Of a stretch of DNA of 64,000 nt, positions 6,405-15,445 are shown piece after piece. The stretch is taken from assembly GCF_013280495.1 (NCBI RefSeq), contig NZ_JABSSX010000012.1, positions 1 through 64,000 on the forward strand, in the 5' to 3' direction. A program made the translations under genes and the position numbers. The notes below the pieces were generated by a model. The model was not told the DNA's origin. It ran no database searches and saw nothing but the letters and a program-made list of their open reading frames with translations. The DNA is from Brevibacterium permense. GTDB lineage: Bacteria > Actinomycetota > Actinomycetes > Actinomycetales > Brevibacteriaceae. The number at the start of each line of letters is the position of its first letter. The stretch's first letter is position 1.

Positions 6405-8582
6405 ATGACGAACACTGAAACCACAGCTGCCGACTACCAGCGCAACACCGATGCCGATGGCATCGTCACCGTCGTCATCGACGAGCCCGGCGCCAAGGTC
6501 AACACCATGAACGACTACTTCGCGGCCGCCCTCGAGGCGACCGTGGAATGGCTCGAAGCCAATGTCGACGACATCACCGGTGTCGTCCTCACCTCCCCGA
6601 AAAAGACCTTCTTCGCCGGCGGAAACCTCAACAAGCTGCGCGAGGCGGACCCGGCCAATGCGGCAGAGGAATTCGAGGCTGTCGAACACCTCAAGAAGGT
6701 GCTGCGCCGCCTCGAGACCTTCGGCAAGCCGGTCGTCGCCGCCCTCGGAGGTGCGGCACTGGGCGGCGGACTCGAACTCGCCCTGGCCGCTCATCACCGA
6801 ATCGCCGCCGATGACAACCCGAGCGCCCGCTTCGGCTTCCCCGAGGTCTCACTCGGCCTGCTGCCCGGCGGCGGCGGAGTCGCCCGGTCGGTGCGCATGC
6901 TCGGCATCCAGACCGCGCTGCAGAAGGCCATCCTGCCGTCGACGAAGTTCAAGGCTGCCGACGCCCAGGCGCTCGGCCTCATAGACGAACTCGCTCCCGC
7001 GGCCGAACTCGAATCCAAGGCCAAGGCCTGGATCAAGGCCAACCCCGAGGCTGTGCAGCCGTGGGACGTCAAGGGCTTCAAGATCCCCGGCGGCTCCCCG
7101 TCCTCGCCGAAGATCGGCGCGATGCTTCCCGCGCTGCCGTCCCTGCTGCGCAAGCAGGGCAAGGGTGCGCCGATGCCGGCTCCCCGGGCCGTGGTAGCCG
7201 CTGCGGTCGAGGGCGCACTGGTCGACATCGACACCGCGCTGACGGTCGAGTCTCGCTACTTCGTCAACGTCACCCATACTCCGGTGGCGAAGAACATGAT
7301 CAAGGCGTTCTTCTTCGACCTCGGCCACATCAACTCCGGCGGCTCGCGCCCTGACGGTGTCACACCCCGCCAGGTGAAGAAGCTCGGCGTGATCGGTGCC
7401 GGAATGATGGGTGCCGCTATCGCCTACAGCGCTGCGAAGTCGGGCATCGAGGTCGTGCTCAAAGACGTCGAGCTCGCCAATGCGGAGAAGGGCAAGGCCT
7501 ACGCCGCCAAGCGTGAGGAATCGGCCCTGGCCAAGGGCAAGACCACCGAGGTGAAATCGCAGGCTGTCCTTGATCGGATCACCCCGAGTGCCTCGGCTGA
7601 GGATTTCGCCGGTGTCGACTTCGTCATCGAGGCGGTCTTCGAGTCCGTCGATCTCAAGCAGAAGGTGTTCCAGGAGATCCAGGACATCGTCGAGCCTGAT
7701 GCGGTCCTCGGTTCGAACACCTCGACCCTGCCGATCACCGACCTGGCCAAGGGCGTCACCCGCGACAAGGACTTCATCGGCGTCCACTTCTTCTCGCCGG
7801 CCGACAAGATGCCGCTGGTCGAGATCATCTGCGGTGAGAACACCTCCGACGAGGTCCTTGCCCGCACCTTCGACCTCGTGCAGCAGATCCGGAAGACTCC
7901 GATCGTCGTCAACGACTCCCGCGGATTCTTCACCTCCCGTGTCATCGGCACCTTCATCGCCGAGGCGGTCGCCGCCGTCGGCGAAGGCGTGGAGCCGGCC
8001 AGCGTGGAACAGGCGGCACTGCAGGCCGGGTACCCCACCGGCGCCCTGCAGCTGCTCGACGAACTGACGCTGACCCTGTCGCAGAAGATCAACAAGGAGA
8101 CCCGCGACGCGGTCGAGGCCGCAGGCGGCACCTGGATCGCCCACCCCTCCGAAGCCGTCTTCGACTGGATGGTCGAGCAGGGACGGACCGGACGCAAGGA
8201 CGGCGCCGGCTTCTACGACTACGACGAGAACGGCAAACGCACCACGCTGTGGCAGGGTGTGCGCGAGAAGTACGAATCCGGGTCGAATGATCAGCCCTTC
8301 GCCGATCTGCAGGAGCGGATGCTCTTCGCCGAGGCGATCGAGACGATCAAATGCCTCGACGAGGGTGTGCTCACCTCGGTGCCGGACGCGAACATCGGTT
8401 CGATCTTCGGCATCGGATTCCCCGCGTGGACCGGCGGCGTGCTCCAGTACGTCAACCAGTACGAAGGCGGACTGGCCGGCTTCGTCGACCGGGCGAATGA
8501 TCTGGCTGCGAAGTACGGCGAGCACTTCACACCGCCGGCCTCACTGGTCGAGCGCGCGAAGACCGGGGAAACCTACGAGTAA
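6405..8582 (+). CDS. fadB: multifunctional enoyl-CoA hydratase / 3-hydroxyacyl-CoA dehydrogenase
   Basis: The 725-residue product has an N-terminal crotonase domain (residues about 10-200, with VLTSPKKTFFAGGNL and the oxyanion-hole region AALGGAALGGGLELALA) and a 3-hydroxyacyl-CoA dehydrogenase part from about residue 325, opened by the NAD-binding motif LGVIGAGMMGAAIA and continuing with FFSPADKMPLVEI. It hydrates enoyl-CoA and oxidises the 3-hydroxy product, feeding the thiolase encoded just upstream. Start ATG 6405 lies directly after the fadA stop; a longer frame inside fadA is not needed. Arrangement and size match the FadB alpha-subunit of actinobacterial trifunctional enzymes. Confidence 0.93.
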   Translation: MTNTETTAADYQRNTDADGIVTVVIDEPGAKVNTMNDYFAAALEATVEWLEANVDDITGVVLTSPKKTFFAGGNLNKLREADPANAAEEFEAVEHLKKVLRRLETFGKPVVAALGGAALGGGLELALAAHHRIAADDNPSARFGFPEVSLGLLPGGGGVARSVRMLGIQTALQKAILPSTKFKAADAQALGLIDELAPAAELESKAKAWIKANPEAVQPWDVKGFKIPGGSPSSPKIGAMLPALPSLLRKQGKGAPMPAPRAVVAAAVEGALVDIDTALTVESRYFVNVTHTPVAKNMIKAFFFDLGHINSGGSRPDGVTPRQVKKLGVIGAGMMGAAIAYSAAKSGIEVVLKDVELANAEKGKAYAAKREESALAKGKTTEVKSQAVLDRITPSASAEDFAGVDFVIEAVFESVDLKQKVFQEIQDIVEPDAVLGSNTSTLPITDLAKGVTRDKDFIGVHFFSPADKMPLVEIICGENTSDEVLARTFDLVQQIRKTPIVVNDSRGFFTSRVIGTFIAEAVAAVGEGVEPASVEQAALQAGYPTGALQLLDELTLTLSQKINKETRDAVEAAGGTWIAHPSEAVFDWMVEQGRTGRKDGAGFYDYDENGKRTTLWQGVREKYESGSNDQPFADLQERMLFAEAIETIKCLDEGVLTSVPDANIGSIFGIGFPAWTGGVLQYVNQYEGGLAGFVDRANDLAAKYGEHFTPPASLVERAKTGETYE

Positions 8583-8606
8583 GAGGAGACCCCTGGAATA
8601 GCCTGT

Positions 8607-8670
8607 TGGCCTTCCGGTGTTGTCCAGTCACACTGAGACTTCAGTGTCACTGACATCTACCGGAAGGCCA
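8607..8670 (+). promoter_or_regulatory. nested hairpin masking the ribosome site of the oxidoreductase gene
   Basis: Between fadB and the next gene two nested inverted repeats occur. The outer arms are TGGCCTTCCGGT (8607-8618) and ACCGGAAGGCCA (8659-8670), a perfect 12-bp match. The inner arms are CAGTCACACTGA (8625-8636) and TCAGTGTCACTG (8641-8652), with one mismatch. The right outer arm contains GGAAGG, the only good ribosome site for the ATG at 8676. Folded RNA would hide that site. There is no T run, so an intrinsic terminator is less likely. The structure could uncouple the oxidoreductase from fadAB read-through. Confidence 0.6.
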
Positions 8671-8675
8671 TTGCT

Positions 8676-9596
8676 ATGCGCGCCGCCGTCTATGACGCCT
8701 ACACCGAGAACTTCGACGACATCACCGTCCGCGAGCTGCCCGATCCGAAGCTGCCGCCGGCCTCCGTGCTCATCGAAGTCAGGGCCGCCGGAGTCAACCC
8801 GGTCGACTGGGCACTCGTCGGCGGGCACCTCGACCCGGTCATGCCCACGCAGTTCCCCGTCACCCCGGGCTGGGACGTCGCCGGTGTCGTCATCGACCTC
8901 GGCTTCGACACCCCGGAATTCTCCATCGGCGATGAAGTCGTCGCCTATGCACGCAAGGACGTGCTCGGCGACGGAACCTTCGCAGAGAAGGTCGCCGTCC
9001 CCGTGCGTGCGGTCGCCCCGAAGCCGAAGAGCCTGAGCTGGGAACAGGCGGGCGGACTGCCGTTGGCCGGCGGCACCGCTCTGCGCACCCTCGAGTCCCT
9101 CGGCGACCTGGAAGGCAGGACCGTACTCATCCACGGTGCATCCGGGGGAGTCGGCAGCTTCGCCGTGCAGATCGCCCGGGCCGCCGGAGCACGCGTCATC
9201 GGCACCGCCTCTGAAGCCAACCACGAGTACCTGCGCGGGCTCGGCGCCGAACCCGTGACCTACGGCAACGGTCTGGTCGAGCGCGTCCTCGAGGCCGCCG
9301 ACGGCAAGGTCGACGGGGTCGCGGACTTCGTCGGGGGAGTCCTCGAGGACACCCTGGCCGTGCTCGCCGAGGGAGGGGCGCACGCCTCGGTGGCCGATCC
9401 CAGCGTCGCCGAGCACGGCGGCCGCTACATCTGGGTACGTCCCGACGGCTCCGAGACCGCACGCCTCGGTCTCCTCGTCGACGAAGGAAAACTCACCGTC
9501 ACCGTCGCCGGCACCTACGGCCTCGACGATGTTCCCCAGGCCTTCAAGGACAGCGCCACCGGACACGTCCGCGGCAAGCTCGTCATCGTGCCCTGA
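8676..9596 (+). CDS. NADP-dependent quinone oxidoreductase-like alcohol dehydrogenase (MDR superfamily)
   Basis: A 306-residue zinc-free medium-chain dehydrogenase. The N-terminal GroES-like half includes VLIEVRAAGVNPVDWALVGG, in which Asn-Pro-Val-Asp replaces the zinc ligands of true alcohol dehydrogenases. The Rossmann half carries LIHGASGGVGSFAVQIAR, the cofactor motif of quinone reductase (QOR) proteins. It is shorter than Zn-ADHs and fits NADPH:quinone or enone reductases of unknown substrate. Its ribosome site sits in the hairpin at 8607-8670. It converges with the TetR gene, sharing a terminator-like repeat. Confidence 0.85.
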   Translation: MRAAVYDAYTENFDDITVRELPDPKLPPASVLIEVRAAGVNPVDWALVGGHLDPVMPTQFPVTPGWDVAGVVIDLGFDTPEFSIGDEVVAYARKDVLGDGTFAEKVAVPVRAVAPKPKSLSWEQAGGLPLAGGTALRTLESLGDLEGRTVLIHGASGGVGSFAVQIARAAGARVIGTASEANHEYLRGLGAEPVTYGNGLVERVLEAADGKVDGVADFVGGVLEDTLAVLAEGGAHASVADPSVAEHGGRYIWVRPDGSETARLGLLVDEGKLTVTVAGTYGLDDVPQAFKDSATGHVRGKLVIVP

Positions 9597-9639
9597 ACAT
9601 CAGCTATACCGTACTCGGTGATCGAAATATCGCCGAGGC

Positions 9640-9673
9640 GGGACTCGGCTGATCCGGTGATCAGCTGAGTCCC
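9640..9673. terminator. bidirectional hairpin between the convergent oxidoreductase and TetR genes
   Basis: Arms GGGACTCGGCTGAT (9640-9653) and ATCAGCTGAGTCCC (9660-9673) pair with one G-T mismatch around a 6-base loop. The right arm includes the stop codon of the TetR gene. No T run follows, so its terminator role is inferred from its place between convergent genes. Confidence 0.5.
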
Positions 9674-10287
9674 AGCGCCGCAGCTGCAGCGGCGCGCAAT
9701 TCGACCCCGACCACCTCGGCGCTGGAGCGACGAGCCTGGTGCGGGGTCGAATTCATCATCCCGAACGCCGCATGCACGCGCACAGTGGCCGACTCCAGAG
9801 TCCACGCCGGATGGGCGGCCTCGACGACCTCCGCCCACCGACTGACATAGGCACGCTGGAGACGGCGCACGGTTCGTCGCGATTCGTCCGGCAGCGCCTC
9901 GAGGTCACGGTCCTGGATGCGGATGAGCTCGGGCTCGCTCATGGCGAAGTCGACATGGAAGTCGATGAGACGCCGCAGGGTTGAGGCCGCCTCGGCGGGG
10001 GAGATCCCCGACGCGGTGTCCCACGCCGTGGACACGATCTCCTCGCCTCCGGACTGGAGATAGGCGGAGATGCCGACGAGGAGCTCTTCGAGCACGGCCT
10101 CTTTCGACGAGAAATGCCGGTAGACCGCCGGCGCCGAGATCCCCGCGCCCTTGCCCAGGTCGTCGAGGCGCACCCCATGGAAGCCGTGCCGGGCATAGAG
10201 CGTCTTCGCGACCTCGAGCAGCTGCTCGCGCCTGGCCGCCTTCGCCGCTGCTCGCGCCGTCGGCTTGGCCTCGTCCGAGATCGACAT
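9661..10287 (-). CDS. TetR-family repressor, probable regulator of the branched-chain acyl-CoA operon
   Basis: The N-terminal DNA-binding domain is typical of TetR: REQLLEVAKTLYARHGFHGV, then LGKGAGISAPAVYRHFSSKEAVL with the helix-turn-helix. The remaining 130 residues form the helical ligand domain. I choose ATG 10287, which has GGAAGGAGG ahead of it, rather than the upstream start. It is divergent from the carboxylase operon, with the palindrome CAGTTAA-N6-TTAACTG between them. A TetR gene beside the accD1-accA1 operon is also seen in mycobacteria, so control of leucine-type catabolism, probably sensing an acyl-CoA, is a sound inference. Confidence 0.85.
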   Translation of the reverse strand: MSISDEAKPTARAAAKAARREQLLEVAKTLYARHGFHGVRLDDLGKGAGISAPAVYRHFSSKEAVLEELLVGISAYLQSGGEEIVSTAWDTASGISPAEAASTLRRLIDFHVDFAMSEPELIRIQDRDLEALPDESRRTVRRLQRAYVSRWAEVVEAAHPAWTLESATVRVHAAFGMMNSTPHQARRSSAEVVGVELRAAAAAALGLS

Positions 10288-10388
10288 CCGGCCTCCTTCC
10301 CTGAGCCTGATGCCCACCGTTGCGGACGACGTCGGTGCGGTCTGGCTCGTGCGTTGTCAGTTCTGCCTGTGAGCAGTATCATAGCAGT

Positions 10389-10408
10389 CAGTTAAGAATC
10401 ATTAACTG
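10389..10408. promoter_or_regulatory. TetR operator in the tetR-accD1 intergenic region
   Basis: CAGTTAA GAATCA TTAACTG is a perfect 7+7 inverted repeat with a 6-base spacer, in the only AT-rich part of the divergent intergenic region, 13 bases before the carboxylase start codon. Size and symmetry are typical of TetR operators. Binding would repress both directions. Confidence 0.7.
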
Positions 10409-10421
10409 AAATGAGGATGGA

Positions 10422-12035
10422 ATGAGAGCAGTGGGAACTGCGGTCAGTCCGGCGACGGGGCAGGTCAACTCCGAGGCCCACGCCGAACTCATCGCTGAAC
10501 TCCGGGAGCGCATTGCGGCCACAGCCCGCGGCGGTTCCGAGAAGTCCAGGCAGCGCCATATCGATCGCGGAAAGCTGCTGCCCCGTGATCGCGTCGAGCA
10601 GCTCCTCGACCCCGGCACTCCCTTCCTCGAGCTCTCTCCGCTGGCTGCGAACGGCATGTACGACGACGCCAGCCCAGGTGCCGGAATCATCACCGGAATC
10701 GGGCGGGTCGCCGGCCGCGAATGCGTGATTGTGGCCAACGACGCCACCGTCAAGGGCGGAACCTACTACCCGGTAACCGTGAAGAAGCACCTCCGGGCTC
10801 AGGAAGTCGCCAAAGAGAACAGCATTCCGTGCATCTACCTCGTCGACTCCGGTGGCGCGAACCTGCCGAATCAGGACGACGTCTTCCCCGACCGGGAGCA
10901 CTTCGGCCGCATCTTCTTCAACCAGGCCACCCTCTCCGCTGCCGGCATCCCGCAGCTGGCTGCCGTCATGGGTTCCTGCACCGCAGGCGGCGCCTACGTC
11001 CCGGCGATGGCCGACGAATCGATCATCGTCTCCGAGCAGGGCACGATCTTCCTCGGGGGGCCACCTCTGGTCAAGGCCGCCACCGGCGAGGAAGTCACCG
11101 CCGAAGAGCTCGGCGGCGGAGCCCTGCACTCCCGGGTCTCCGGCGTCACCGACCACCTCGCGGCCAACGACCCCCATGCGCTGGAGATCATGCGGGACAT
11201 CGTCTCGACTCTCGGGCCGAAGAGCACCCCGAACTGGGACGTCATCGAATCCCGCCTGCCGGCACACTCGCCGGAGGAGCTGACCTCCGTCGTACCCGTG
11301 GACTCGCGCACACCGTATGACGTCCGCGAGGTCATCGCCCGCCTCGTCGACGGATCCGAGTTCCACGAGTTCAAAGCCGAATACGGCACGAGCCTCGTCA
11401 CCGGATTCGCTCACCTCGACGGACACCCCGTCGGCATCATCGCCAACAACGGCATCCTCTTCGGCGAATCCGCGCAGAAGGGCGCCCACTTCATCGAACT
11501 CTGCGACCAGCGCAGCGTGCCTTTGGTGTTCCTGCAGAACATCTCCGGATTCATGGTCGGCCGCGACTACGAAGCCGGCGGCATCGCCAAACACGGCGCG
11601 AAGATGGTCAACGCAGTCGCCACCGCCCGCGTCCCGAAGTTCACCGTCGTCATCGGCGGCTCCTTCGGTGCCGGCAACTACTCGATGTGCGGCCGCGCGT
11701 ATTCCCCGCGCTTCCTGTGGATGTGGCCCAATGCCCGCATCTCCGTGATGGGCGGCGAGCAGGCAGCCAGCGTGCTCTCGACCGTCAGGCGCGACCAGCT
11801 CGAGGCCCGCGGCGAGGAGTGGAGCGCTGCCGACGAAGACGCCTTCAAACAGCCCATCCGCGACCAGTACGAAGCCCAGGGAAACCCGTACTACTCGACG
11901 GCTCGCCTGTGGGATGACGGAATCATCGAGCCCGGTGACACCCGCCAGGTACTGGCGCTGGCCCTCGAACTCGCCCGCTTCGGACCGATGGAACGCCCGC
12001 TGAATGCCAGCGGCTACGGCGTCTTCAGAATGTGA
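10422..12035 (+). CDS. accD1: acyl-CoA carboxylase beta subunit (methylcrotonyl-CoA carboxylase type)
   Basis: Carboxyltransferase subunit of 537 residues that moves CO2 from biotin to an acyl-CoA. It shows the two crotonase-like halves: [20 protein letters not shown] and the oxyanion motif [14 protein letters not shown] in the N-half, and [18 protein letters not shown] plus [18 protein letters not shown] in the C-half. These are hallmarks of the 3-methylcrotonyl-CoA-specific branch rather than propionyl-CoA carboxylase. The ribosome site TGAGGATGGA precedes the ATG. It is the first gene of an operon with the biotinylated alpha subunit and an acyl-CoA dehydrogenase, supporting a role in leucine breakdown. 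Confidence 0.9.
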   Translation: MRAVGTAVSPATGQVNSEAHAELIAELRERIAATARGGSEKSRQRHIDRGKLLPRDRVEQLLDPGTPFLELSPLAANGMYDDASPGAGIITGIGRVAGRECVIVANDATVKGGTYYPVTVKKHLRAQEVAKENSIPCIYLVDSGGANLPNQDDVFPDREHFGRIFFNQATLSAAGIPQLAAVMGSCTAGGAYVPAMADESIIVSEQGTIFLGGPPLVKAATGEEVTAEELGGGALHSRVSGVTDHLAANDPHALEIMRDIVSTLGPKSTPNWDVIESRLPAHSPEELTSVVPVDSRTPYDVREVIARLVDGSEFHEFKAEYGTSLVTGFAHLDGHPVGIIANNGILFGESAQKGAHFIELCDQRSVPLVFLQNISGFMVGRDYEAGGIAKHGAKMVNAVATARVPKFTVVIGGSFGAGNYSMCGRAYSPRFLWMWPNARISVMGGEQAASVLSTVRRDQLEARGEEWSAADEDAFKQPIRDQYEAQGNPYYSTARLWDDGIIEPGDTRQVLALALELARFGPMERPLNASGYGVFRM

Positions 12036-12043
12036 GCCTCACC

Positions 12044-14050
12044 ATGACGAAAATGTTCACAACAGTCCTCATCGCCAACCGCGGCGAGATCGCCCTGCGC
12101 GTCATCCGCACCTGCCGCCGTCTCGGCATCCGCACCGTCGCCGTCTACTCCGACGCCGACGCCCATGCGGCCCACGTCAAGGCCGCCGACACCGCGGTCC
12201 ACCTGGGGCCCGCCGCCGCCTCAGAGTCCTACCTGCGCATCGACAAGGTCATTGCCGCAGCACAGGCCACCGGAGCCGAAGCCATCCACCCCGGCTACGG
12301 ATTCCTGTCGGAGAACGCCGAATTCTCCGCAGCCTGCGCCGAGGCGGGAATCGTCTTCCTCGGCCCCGGAGCCGAGGCGATTCGGACGATGGGCGACAAG
12401 ATCACGGCGAAGCAGGCCGTCTCCTCCCGCGGGGTGCCGCTCGTTCCCGGCACGAAGGACGCCGCGATGAGCGACGAAGCCCTCATTGCGGCCTCGACGG
12501 ACATCGGCTTCCCCGTGCTCATCAAGCCCTCCGCCGGTGGCGGAGGAAAAGGCATGCACGCGGTCTTCGAGGCCGGTAAGCTCGCCGAGGCGCTGCGGAC
12601 CGCCCGCCGCGAAGCCGCGAGCTCCTTCGGCGACGACACCCTGTTCCTCGAACGCCTCGTCGCCACCCCGCGCCATATCGAAGTCCAGATCATGGCCGAC
12701 TCTCACGGCAATGTCATCCACCTCGGCGAACGCGAATGCTCTCTGCAGCGCCGTCACCAGAAGGTCATCGAGGAAGCACCGTCGGCGCTGCTGGACGAAG
12801 AGACCCGCGCCCGAATCGGCCAGGCCGCCTGCGAGACCGCGAAGTCCGTCGGCTACGTCGGAGCCGGCACCGTCGAATTCATCGTCGGGGCCGACCGTCC
12901 CGATCAGTTCTTCTTCATGGAGATGAACACTCGACTGCAGGTCGAACACCCAGTCACCGAGGAGGTCACCGGAGTCGACCTCGTCGAACTCCAGCTGCGC
13001 GTCGGCGCGGGCGAAGAGCTGCCGCTGACGCAGGATGAAATCACGCTGACCGGGCACTCGATCGAAGCGAGAATCTACGCCGAGGACCCCTCGCGCGGAT
13101 TCCTGCCCACCGGCGGTCGCGCCCTCGACGTCGTCTTCCCGGAAGGAGAGGGCATCCGCGTCGACGCCGGGCTCGAAGCCGGGCAGACCATCGCCTCGGA
13201 CTACGACCCGATGATCGCCAAGCTCATCGTCCGCGCCGATGACCGCGCCCAGGCCATCGCCCGCCTCGATTCCGCGCTCGCCGCCTCGGCGGTTCCGGGA
13301 ATCGTGACGAACATCGACTTCCTGCGCACCCTCATGAGCCTGCCCGAGGTGGTCGCCGGCGAGCTCGACACCTCACTCATCGACAACCTCGGCGAGGATC
13401 AGCTGGCGCACAGCGCCGGTGAGACCCACGCGCAGCTGGCGGCCGCCGCCGTCACGGTCACCGGGGGAGCGGCAGGCACGACCCTGACTGGACCGGTCAC
13501 GGACGCCGAGCTGACCGCGAATCGGTCGGCCGCCTCGGCGTGGGCAGGACCCAGCGCCTGGCGCACTTCACGTCCGGACTTCCACGCCACGGTCACCCTG
13601 GCCACGGGCGGAGAGACGGTCGACGTCGAGGCTCGCGCGGGAGCCGTCGAGGTCGATGCCGACGGACTGTGGCATGTCACCCTCGACGGCATCCAGCACA
13701 CGGCGCGGATCTTCTCCGATGCGCGGGACCGCACCATCTGGGTGAGCACCGGCACCGGAATTCACGTCTTCACCAGACCCCTGGCCGATTCGTCGCTGAC
13801 ACCGGGGTTGGAAGGCGCAGAGGTGCTCGCACCGATGCCCGGCTCCGTCGTCGACATCAAGGTCGAGACCGGCGTCAAGGTCGAACAGGGAGATCCGATC
13901 GTCGTCGTCGAGGCGATGAAGATGGAACACGTGCTCACCGCACCCGCAGCCGGAATCGTCACCGTCACTGCCGTCGAAGGCGCCCAAGTCGCCCTCGACG
14001 AAGTGCTCGCCACAGTCGTCGACGAAGCCGCCGCCGAAGCCGCCGAATAG
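12044..14050 (+). CDS. accA1: acyl-CoA carboxylase alpha subunit: biotin carboxylase plus biotin carrier domain
   Basis: The biotin carboxylase part spans residues 1-450, beginning FTTVLIANRGEIALRVIRTC and including the ATP-grasp KPSAGGGGKGMHAVFE and MEMNTRLQVEHPVTE. A middle region leads to the C-terminal biotinyl domain with EAMKMEH, whose Lys (about residue 625) carries biotin. The enzyme carboxylates biotin with ATP and bicarbonate and hands CO2 to the upstream-encoded beta subunit. Start choice is open: GTG 12032 overlaps the upstream stop, while ATGs at 12044 and 12053 lie just after it; none has a strong ribosome site, so coupling is likely. Confidence 0.92.
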   Translation: MTKMFTTVLIANRGEIALRVIRTCRRLGIRTVAVYSDADAHAAHVKAADTAVHLGPAAASESYLRIDKVIAAAQATGAEAIHPGYGFLSENAEFSAACAEAGIVFLGPGAEAIRTMGDKITAKQAVSSRGVPLVPGTKDAAMSDEALIAASTDIGFPVLIKPSAGGGGKGMHAVFEAGKLAEALRTARREAASSFGDDTLFLERLVATPRHIEVQIMADSHGNVIHLGERECSLQRRHQKVIEEAPSALLDEETRARIGQAACETAKSVGYVGAGTVEFIVGADRPDQFFFMEMNTRLQVEHPVTEEVTGVDLVELQLRVGAGEELPLTQDEITLTGHSIEARIYAEDPSRGFLPTGGRALDVVFPEGEGIRVDAGLEAGQTIASDYDPMIAKLIVRADDRAQAIARLDSALAASAVPGIVTNIDFLRTLMSLPEVVAGELDTSLIDNLGEDQLAHSAGETHAQLAAAAVTVTGGAAGTTLTGPVTDAELTANRSAASAWAGPSAWRTSRPDFHATVTLATGGETVDVEARAGAVEVDADGLWHVTLDGIQHTARIFSDARDRTIWVSTGTGIHVFTRPLADSSLTPGLEGAEVLAPMPGSVVDIKVETGVKVEQGDPIVVVEAMKMEHVLTAPAAGIVTVTAVEGAQVALDEVLATVVDEAAAEAAE

Positions 14051-14097
14051 TCACCAGCCACTCACACCACAACCACGCCACAAGCGGGGAGGAAACA

Positions 14098-15270
14098 ATG
14101 GAAACCTTTGTTCCGGGAATGCTGCCCGAAGAATACGAAGACCTGCGCCAAGGTGTCGCGAAGTTCGCCGACGAAGAGGTCGCACCCGTGTCAGCCGAAC
14201 TCGACGCCAAGCACGAGTTCCCCTACGACCTCGTTGCGAAGATGGGCGAGATGGGACTCTTCGGCCTGCCCTTCGACGAAGAGTACGGCGGAATGGGCGG
14301 CGACTACTTCGCCCTGTGCCTGGCCATCGAAGAACTCGGCCGGGTCAACCAGTCCCTGGCCATCACGCTCGAGGCCGGGGTCTCGCTCGGGGCGATGCCG
14401 ATCTACCGCTTCGGCACCGAAGAGCAGAAGAAGGAATGGCTGCCGAAGCTCACCGATGCCTCGGGCCTGGCCGCCTTCGGCCTGACCGAACCCGAGGCCG
14501 GATCGGATGCCGGCGGCACTCGGACCAAGGCCACGCTGGAGGGCGGGACTTGGACGATCAACGGCAGCAAGTGCTTCATCACGAACTCCGGCACCGACAT
14601 CACCCGCCTGGTCACCGCTACCGCTGTGACCGGAACCCGAACCACTGGTTCGGGCCGCGAAGTGCCTGAGATCTCGACGATCATGATCCGGACCGGCACC
14701 CCCGGCTTCACCGCCGAACCGGCCTATGACAAGGTCGGCTGGAACTCCTCGGACACGCACCCGCTCACCTTCGACAACGTGCAGGTGCCCGAAGCGAACC
14801 TCCTCGGCGAACGCGGCCGCGGCTACGCGAACTTCCTGCGCATCCTCGACGAGGGCCGCATCGCCGTCGGCGCCCTGTCCGTCGGCGCCGCCCAGGGCTG
14901 TGTCGACGAATCCGTGAAGTACGCGAAGGAGCGCCAAGCCTTCGGCAAGCCGATTGCCGACTTCCAGGGCATCTCCTTCAAGATCGCCCGTATGGAGGCC
15001 CGCGTCGTCGCCGCCCGGTCGGCGTACTACCTCGCGGCTTCGCGGATGCTCGCCGGACTGCCGTTCAAGAAGGAAGCCGCCATTGCGAAGATGATCGCCG
15101 GCGAAGCAGCCATGGACAATGCTCGCGACGCCACCCAGATCCACGGCGGCTACGGCTTCATGAACGAATACCTCGTCGCCCGCCACTACCGCGACTCGAA
15201 GATCCTCGAGGTCGGCGAAGGCACCACCGAGGTCCAGCTCATGCTCATCGCCCGCGAGCTCGGACTCTGA
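14098..15270 (+). CDS. acyl-CoA dehydrogenase of the branched-chain (leucine) operon
   Basis: FAD-dependent acyl-CoA dehydrogenase, 390 residues. Signatures: FGLTEPEAGSDAGGTRT in the middle domain, RQAFGKPIADFQGISFK and IHGGYGFMNEYLVARHYRD in the C-terminal domain. The catalytic Glu occupies the short/medium-chain position (EVGEGTTEVQ), whereas isovaleryl-CoA dehydrogenases usually use another Glu and have Ala or Gly here. The substrate may thus be a 2-methyl-branched or short acyl-CoA; it resembles mycobacterial FadE19. The ATG has GGGGAGGAAACA before it. It closes the accD1-accA1 operon and is followed by a hairpin. Confidence 0.88.
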   Translation: METFVPGMLPEEYEDLRQGVAKFADEEVAPVSAELDAKHEFPYDLVAKMGEMGLFGLPFDEEYGGMGGDYFALCLAIEELGRVNQSLAITLEAGVSLGAMPIYRFGTEEQKKEWLPKLTDASGLAAFGLTEPEAGSDAGGTRTKATLEGGTWTINGSKCFITNSGTDITRLVTATAVTGTRTTGSGREVPEISTIMIRTGTPGFTAEPAYDKVGWNSSDTHPLTFDNVQVPEANLLGERGRGYANFLRILDEGRIAVGALSVGAAQGCVDESVKYAKERQAFGKPIADFQGISFKIARMEARVVAARSAYYLAASRMLAGLPFKKEAAIAKMIAGEAAMDNARDATQIHGGYGFMNEYLVARHYRDSKILEVGEGTTEVQLMLIARELGL

Positions 15271-15326
15271 GTTCCTGCTCCTGATCTGAGAGCAGGTGCC
15301 GACCTTCCGTCGGTCACCCATGCCGA

Positions 15327-15388
15327 ATCGCCCGCCGAGGCGGCGCCGCACATCCGTCCGGACGTGCAGGTCCGCCTCGGCGGGCGAT
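15327..15388 (+). terminator. long hairpin after the acyl-CoA dehydrogenase gene
   Basis: A perfect 17-bp inverted repeat (ATCGCCCGCCGAGGCGG at 15327-15343, complement at 15372-15388) encloses an inner, partly palindromic loop around TCCGTCCGGACG. It ends the carboxylase operon, 57 bases after the dehydrogenase stop. Both arms contain the decamer GCCGAGGCGG that recurs across the window. No T run follows, only ATATTCTGG. Confidence 0.6.
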
Positions 15389-15445
15389 ATTCTGGTCCGA
15401 TAACACCGTGAGGTGAGACGGCGACCGAAGGGGAAGTGGGAGCAC

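Noticed and set aside
5159-6424. Long open frame antisense to fadA
   Set aside because: It lies wholly opposite a thiolase with all motifs. High GC at third positions keeps the complementary frame open; composition is unnatural and there is no ribosome site.
6849-8525. 558-codon frame antisense to fadB
   Set aside because: Shadow of the multifunctional fadB gene. No recognisable domain and a low-complexity Asp/Gly/Val-rich composition typical of antisense frames.
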